From NCBI GenBank assembly GCA_029204225.1, contig CM055108.1:21831644-21895643 (forward strand): a stretch of DNA of 64,000 nt. The letters run 5' to 3'. This stretch comes from Diphasiastrum complanatum (taxonomy: Eukaryota > Streptophyta > Lycopodiopsida > Lycopodiales > Lycopodiaceae). Within the stretch, counting starts at the first letter, position 1, and each line of letters begins with the position of its first letter. This document shows positions 48,101-54,100 of this stretch, one piece after another. The position numbers and the translations under genes are program-made. Under the pieces are notes generated by a model. The model was not told the origin of the DNA. It did not search any database and was given only the letters and a program-made list of their open reading frames with translations.

Positions 48101-51100
48101 AGTAATATTGAAGACACGAAAATATGTTCAGATGGTATATCACTCAAAAAAACAAAAAGATAATCTAAAGGGGATAGAGACCGAAAATCAGAAGTCATGA
48201 TAAAAATAAAATTAAAAGTAATGGAAAAAAAATAGGTAACCCAATTATCCAAATAATTTGGGTGGTTTTCTTAATTTTTTTTTTAATTATAATGGAGCGT
48301 AGAAAAACAAAGAAAAAGTGAAAAACGAAATCGACGATGAAAATGAATTATGGAATCGAAACGCAAATGGAACGGAAACTAATAACAAATAACGAAAGAC
48401 AAGATGAAAAGTGCGATGGAAAACACAAACTACAAAATGGAATGGAAGTAACAAAACAACAGCCACAGGCAGAAAGTTAAGCCAGGCAAGACAGTAATCA
48501 AGTGGACGAGTTGAAGGAGAGGACATAAGTCGTCACGACAGGTACACCAATGAAAAGACGTGAAAAAGCTTGCTAAACCAAAAAAAAAAGAGAAATGACA
48601 AATAGTGTAAGTAGTACCTCGCAACTGCCATCGAAAGCGTGCTGAAAACGGTAGTAAAATGGAGAGATACCGGGCAGCCACCAAATAGAGATAAGAGCGG
48701 CCTGCAAAAGCAACCAAAGAGGGTTAGGCAGCTAGCAAGCAAAGCTGGAAAATCAGTAGAAAGAAGGTGGAGACAATGCAAGGAGGGGTGGGCTGGGAAA
48801 GAGTACAAATAGGTTGAGTTCTGGACAACAAGCGGAAAGTAAAGTAGGGTGCTGGAAGTAGGTGATGGTGGGCTGGAAAATGTGCAGTAGCAGTAGGGCG
48901 CCAATCCTCCTTCAAATGATAGTGATAATTTGCAAAACAAGTGGAGAGAGAAAGCTGAAGATCCAAGCTGAAAATGCTGAAGATCCAAGCTGATCCAAGC
49001 TAAAAATGGATGTTGGGCAGCAGCTAGTAAGATCCACAAATGTCCTGCAAAATGATGAAAAAACTATTGAAAATGGTGATGAAGTAGGGCGCTGGACAGC
49101 CTCCAAACAATCAGCAAAATGGACAGCAAATCGTTGGAGAAACCCATCGAAGATGCAAGGTAGTAGGGCGCTGGGCAGCAGCTAACAAAATCCGCACATA
49201 ACCTGAAAAAAAAAATGGAGAAAACCGCTAAAAATAGTGATGAAGTAGGGCGTTGGACAGCCTCCGAAAGTGACAAGGTAGTAGGGCGCTGGCCAGCCTC
49301 TACCAAATCTGGAAAAATGATAGAAATCCGATGAAAAAATCGACGAAAGTGATGGGTTAGCAGGGCGTTGGACAGCCTCTACTAAATCTGAAAAAACGAT
49401 GGAAATCTGATGAATAAATCAACGAAAGTGATGGGTTAGTAGGGCACTAAGAGCTAAGCTATGAAAAGTATCACATAAGCAAGACTTAACCCTTGCTAAG
49501 CTATGAAAACATCACATAAGCAAGACTTAACCCTAGAAAGCAGGAAAGAAAGAGATTAAGGAGATTAAAGAGACTGATCAATATCATCAGTTGAGAAACA
49601 AATGACACAGATTCCCTACTTATAGCATAGAGAAAGCCCTGAAAGGAAGCTTCTAGGGGTTAGGGCCCAATCGGGAGGGATAATAGTGCGCCCTCCAAGA
49701 AGACCCCCACTCTCCAGTAATATATCCAAATGTCCAAACAATGAATAATAAGGCCCAAGGCCAACCATATAGTCTAAGTGTCAATAATGAATAAAAAGGG
49801 CCCAAGGCCTACTTATGCATAAAGTAAAGTAAATGTAAATAGACGTGGCGAATGTAATGAGCCGAGTCCATAACTTGCTCATTGGGACACTTGGTCCGGT
49901 GTATGAGTGATACATGTCAGCCTACTTGCTTGCCTATGTGTCAGGGTACTATCAAGTGGCAAGTGTCGACTATGCATGGAATTGGCCATGTGTCAACGTT
50001 AGGAAGGATTAGGGTTAAGGGGTGCTTGGGGGTTGTGGATAAGTGAGCCTAGAGAGAGGCATTCCTCATCATAATCTATGCAGCAAAGGTTGGGAGGAGA
50101 CAAGGCAGCCAGCTCCACTATGTTTCATGCTTGTTGATGCTATGTACTTACTATGAATTCAATAAAGTTTGAGTTTGAGATACAAATAATGTGGAAGAAT
50201 AGGTAGTCCCATATCGTCAAGCTGTAATTGATGAGTGCGATAGAAATGCATCTTAACCCTATCGGGATCAAGCTGTCACCATACTGTGTGGATATAGCTC
50301 CGATACATCTGCCGACGTATGTATGCATGTGTTCCGTTAGGGAGATCTGCCATAGATATCCCCCACATACGAAGAAGCTCCGATACTCTCCCAAACCACG
50401 AGGACTTAGCCTGCTGGCTAGCAATAGTGCGAGAAGAAGATAAGGCTGCAACTACATATCTAGAAGTATCCATATCTGCCAGTCTGTGTACAACGTGACA
50501 ATTCGAACTCAACCAGTTGAAATCTACTTCTACTTTGCTGCAAAATGAACTGAAGTCAGATCCTAAGCACTACTATACTTGCATAATCCGACAAAACAAG
50601 AACAAGAACCAATCTACAGCATTTTAGAAGTCCAAGAATCAAGAAACCAACCAGTCTTTTGATTCTTGGACATCCCAAGAACATCAAGAACTAGAATGTT
50701 GGAGGATATGCAAGATTTATACCACATTTCTAGCCTATTTAGTTTACTTGAATGCTAGTTCCTACCTTAATCCACAAACAAGAAATGAAAACTAATCCAC
50801 AACTAGGAAAGCAAGAAAACTAATCCACTCTAAAGTCCACAACCACACACAATATGAATGGAAGGGCATGATCATAGGGGCATCACTCAAGAAAACCATC
50901 ATGATCAAGGAGCTTAGTGTAGCATCAAACTCATGGAAAATCTTCTTATTAGGCATGGAGTAGATACAATGCAAAAAGCTCTTCTTCTCAAAGAGGGAGT
51001 CTCTTAAATAAGCAAGAGAGCTCCTTAGGTGGCGTCCTAGTGGCATTTCCACATTTCACAAATTACAAGTGGAATAATGCTCTCCACTAGAGGTCACCAT

Positions 51101-54100
51101 CAAAGGTGGCTCACTCTACTTTCTTTAAGAGGGGTCTATGCATTTATTACATTAGCCTAGAAATACTAGTTCCTACATGGTCATTCCATCTTCCGGGATT
51201 CACCATGAGGCTTACACAGTTCCTACTTGACAGTATTAACTAGTATTCCTCGGCTCTCAGTCTTCGTTAGTCTCGTCTTCTCAAAGACCTCCTCAGTCTA
51301 AGGTGAGAGGTACTCTTGAGTTGCTCTGTCCGAGTATCTTGGGGATTCGTCAGAATCAGCCAACAGTGACCAAGTCCATGCTCAAACATAGGTATGTACA
51401 CGTGGCTGCATATTGGGATCCCACACCCCCCACATAGTTGCATAGCCAGCTTCTTATTCCTTGTCCGCACAAGGGGTGGTACCAAGGGCTTGGGATATAT
51501 CTGTGGGTACACATGCCAAGGAGGTCGTTCAGAACATAGCTCATTGGAATAGAAAGGAGGTCGTTGAAAGCTTTTGCCAACATAGATAACACTAGAGTAA
51601 TCCTCATTTTTTGAAAGCACTCACTTATTGGAATGTAATAGCTTGAAACCCAACATGATCTTGTACTTGTCTTTTATTGTCACATTAGTGTATGTAGCAT
51701 GCAAGACGGGATATATACTATTCCCAAGCTCTGAAATTTTGCACATTGTTCATGTATGCTGATAGGAGACCTTGCAAAAGTATTAAAAAAAGTGCAAGAT
51801 TTGGGGAACTACAAATTTTTAATATGTTTAGGCACATAGGACACCTGCAAAAAAATGAATGCCTGTAGATTTAAAATATGTTGAAGAGTGCAGGCCACAA
51901 TTCAGCTCATTATGATCTAAATCTTTGATATTTTAACTAACAGTTAAGTAGGATTTAGCTACGCCTTTATTTCCAAGTTTCGTGTGGCAAATTTTGTCGC
52001 CATGCTGTAACCAGAAACAAATTTATGCTGTTAGAGACTTTTACTTCATATCATCTGAATGGTATTTGTAACTTGTTAGTGAGAAGGTTGCTGCTTTCCA
52101 TGCAACTTTTGGAATTGCATGCATGAAAAGCCTCATCAAGGAACTAAAACAAATTTGAAAAATCTGTGTCAATGGTTTTTGGCTTGTGTGAAAGTACAGG
52201 AAGAGAATAGTAACAAAACAACCCGACAAGGAGTTTTACCTTCTTCAAATGATCATGCTAAGAAAGGATTTCAAGCTGGAATAAAGTGCTTGCAAACGGT
52301 TCAAGAGCCCATCAGGGAACTTCCAGGTGATTAAATGTGCATGCATATCCTAGATAGAATAATCAAAGCTGTGATTGTATTATTTATTCATTTTATTAAA
52401 GTCATGTCTGTCAAAGAAGTAACTTATCCTTGAGGCTTGAACACTCAATGGAGCGATAACATATGCACATATCTGAGGGAAAATGTTTGGTAAATGCTCT
52501 AAAATGTCACTCTACCTATTGAGTTGATATTCTGGAAAATACTTGAATCTTTATCCATGCCACGATACATACTAAACTGGATGTTTCATTGCAGAGCTCT
52601 TTGCACCTATTTCGTGTTATGGGAACACCTTGTATGGGCGATTCTGTGTAGGCGCTTTGGGCTTGATAGCATTTGTAAGTGTAATACGAATAGGACATTC
52701 CTCCAGAATGTCACAGGGGCAGGCTGTCAAAAAGCGCATACTAAGATCTCGATGGTACACAGAAGGGAAAAATGGTGTTGACAGAAGAAGATTACTTCGA
52801 GGAGCTAAAGGACAACGCTTACGAGTTGCTTTCCCTCGAAGTTCTCAAAAGAATCCCCATGGTGGAAGGGAAGATACCCATCGTTACAAGGGTTTGGTTA
52901 TACACGATGGAGAACTAGTTCAGAATGGTTTTGGTGGTGGTATGCAAAACGGCTTTTATTTGAAGCACGATCAGGAAGCCAGTACTTATCAATCTGATTA
53001 CAATTCTAGATCCTCTGCCGCTTTCTTTTTAGCATCACTGGACAAAAGCTATAAGTCAGAAGTGCCTCATCATGGAGGTGAAGCATCAGAAGAAAATCAA
53101 ACTACTGCAAGTGATAATAACCTAGACTCAAACTCTGAGCAATCTCATAAAAGCTTCTTAGAGAAAGTTGGGTGCTTCATTTCCGATGCATTTTTATCCT
53201 CTAAGACACATTCAATGCCTGACAGCATAAAATCATTTCCAGATGTGAGGGATGTGGCACAGGGTTTTGCAGAAAAGCAGATTATATGTCCTAATACGCA
53301 AGAAGCCATTGTGGAACCAAGGATGCCAAGTGGGAGGGCTTCCATGATGACTGGTCTTCATGGAAGGTGGAAGAAAGAGGATGAGGTGTGCACTTCCATA
53401 ACTAAATTGGAATAAAAGCTATGCTCTTTTGACACTCACCAATTTTTGTACTATATTTAGTAATTTGGGTCAGTTTAATCTCTTTCCTTTTGGTAGAGTT
53501 TGAAGTCTGTTGCTTCTCAATGTAAGCAAAACCTTGCCAGAAACACGTTCACTAGTATAATTCCTCTTTAGTGACATCTCTTGATCCATGTTATAGCTAT
53601 ATTTGAAGGATCATCTTGAAGAGTTGCGAAAGACAGTGCTAGCAGCAGAAGAAAATAGAAAGGCAACTATGCGTGCTCTTGCTGATGAGAAAAGGCGGAG
53701 CTTAGAGCTTGAAGTGAAGATAAGAAGACAGGTACTGGCCAGCATTATTTCAACCTGCATGCCATCATATTCTTCCATTTCTAGTGATTTCATTAAAGTT
53801 ACCAGACTTTTCTTTCTGCAGAAGTGAAAAAATGGGCAAAAAGGTTGCAGTAAAGTTTTCATTGCATGGCACTTTAGTTAGTCACAACAGTCTCTAGTTT
53901 ATCTCTTGGAGCTTTTGCTTTATTGCCTGACAGTTTACGTAACGTGCAGTCTGGACTCTGGATCATATTGGTGTTCATACCTGCACTGCTCTTCTTTGTA
54001 GTATTACAAGAAGCTTTGTTTTTGGTTTATTTATCTCCTGAAAAGTTGATCTCCAAAGCACAAATCTACAAGTTCTTTTATGTTGTTCAGGCCACAATAT

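Larger units (their letters stand above)
44811..49875 (-). mobile_element. Non-autonomous chromovirus-related element with unfamiliar internal ORF
   Basis: 5065 bp with LTRs clearly related to those of the complete chromovirus and a perfect TGCTC duplication. Read on the minus strand it has a leader with GGGCGC repeats, a gag-like segment, a long broken open region that is not protease, RT, RNase H or integrase, and a remnant of the chromodomain and 3' end of the complete family. The R-U5 end of the 5' LTR and the primer site are missing. It presumably depended on enzymes from the autonomous relative. Not all frames are open, so this copy is inactive. Confidence 0.8.
36096..52199 (+). other. 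Intron 3 (about 16.1 kb) filled with retrotransposons
   Basis: Bounded by GTCTGT and GTACAG. It contains a decayed chromovirus, a structurally complete chromovirus, a related non-autonomous element and unassigned sequence. All recognisable element genes are on the strand opposite to the host gene. Confidence 0.75.
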
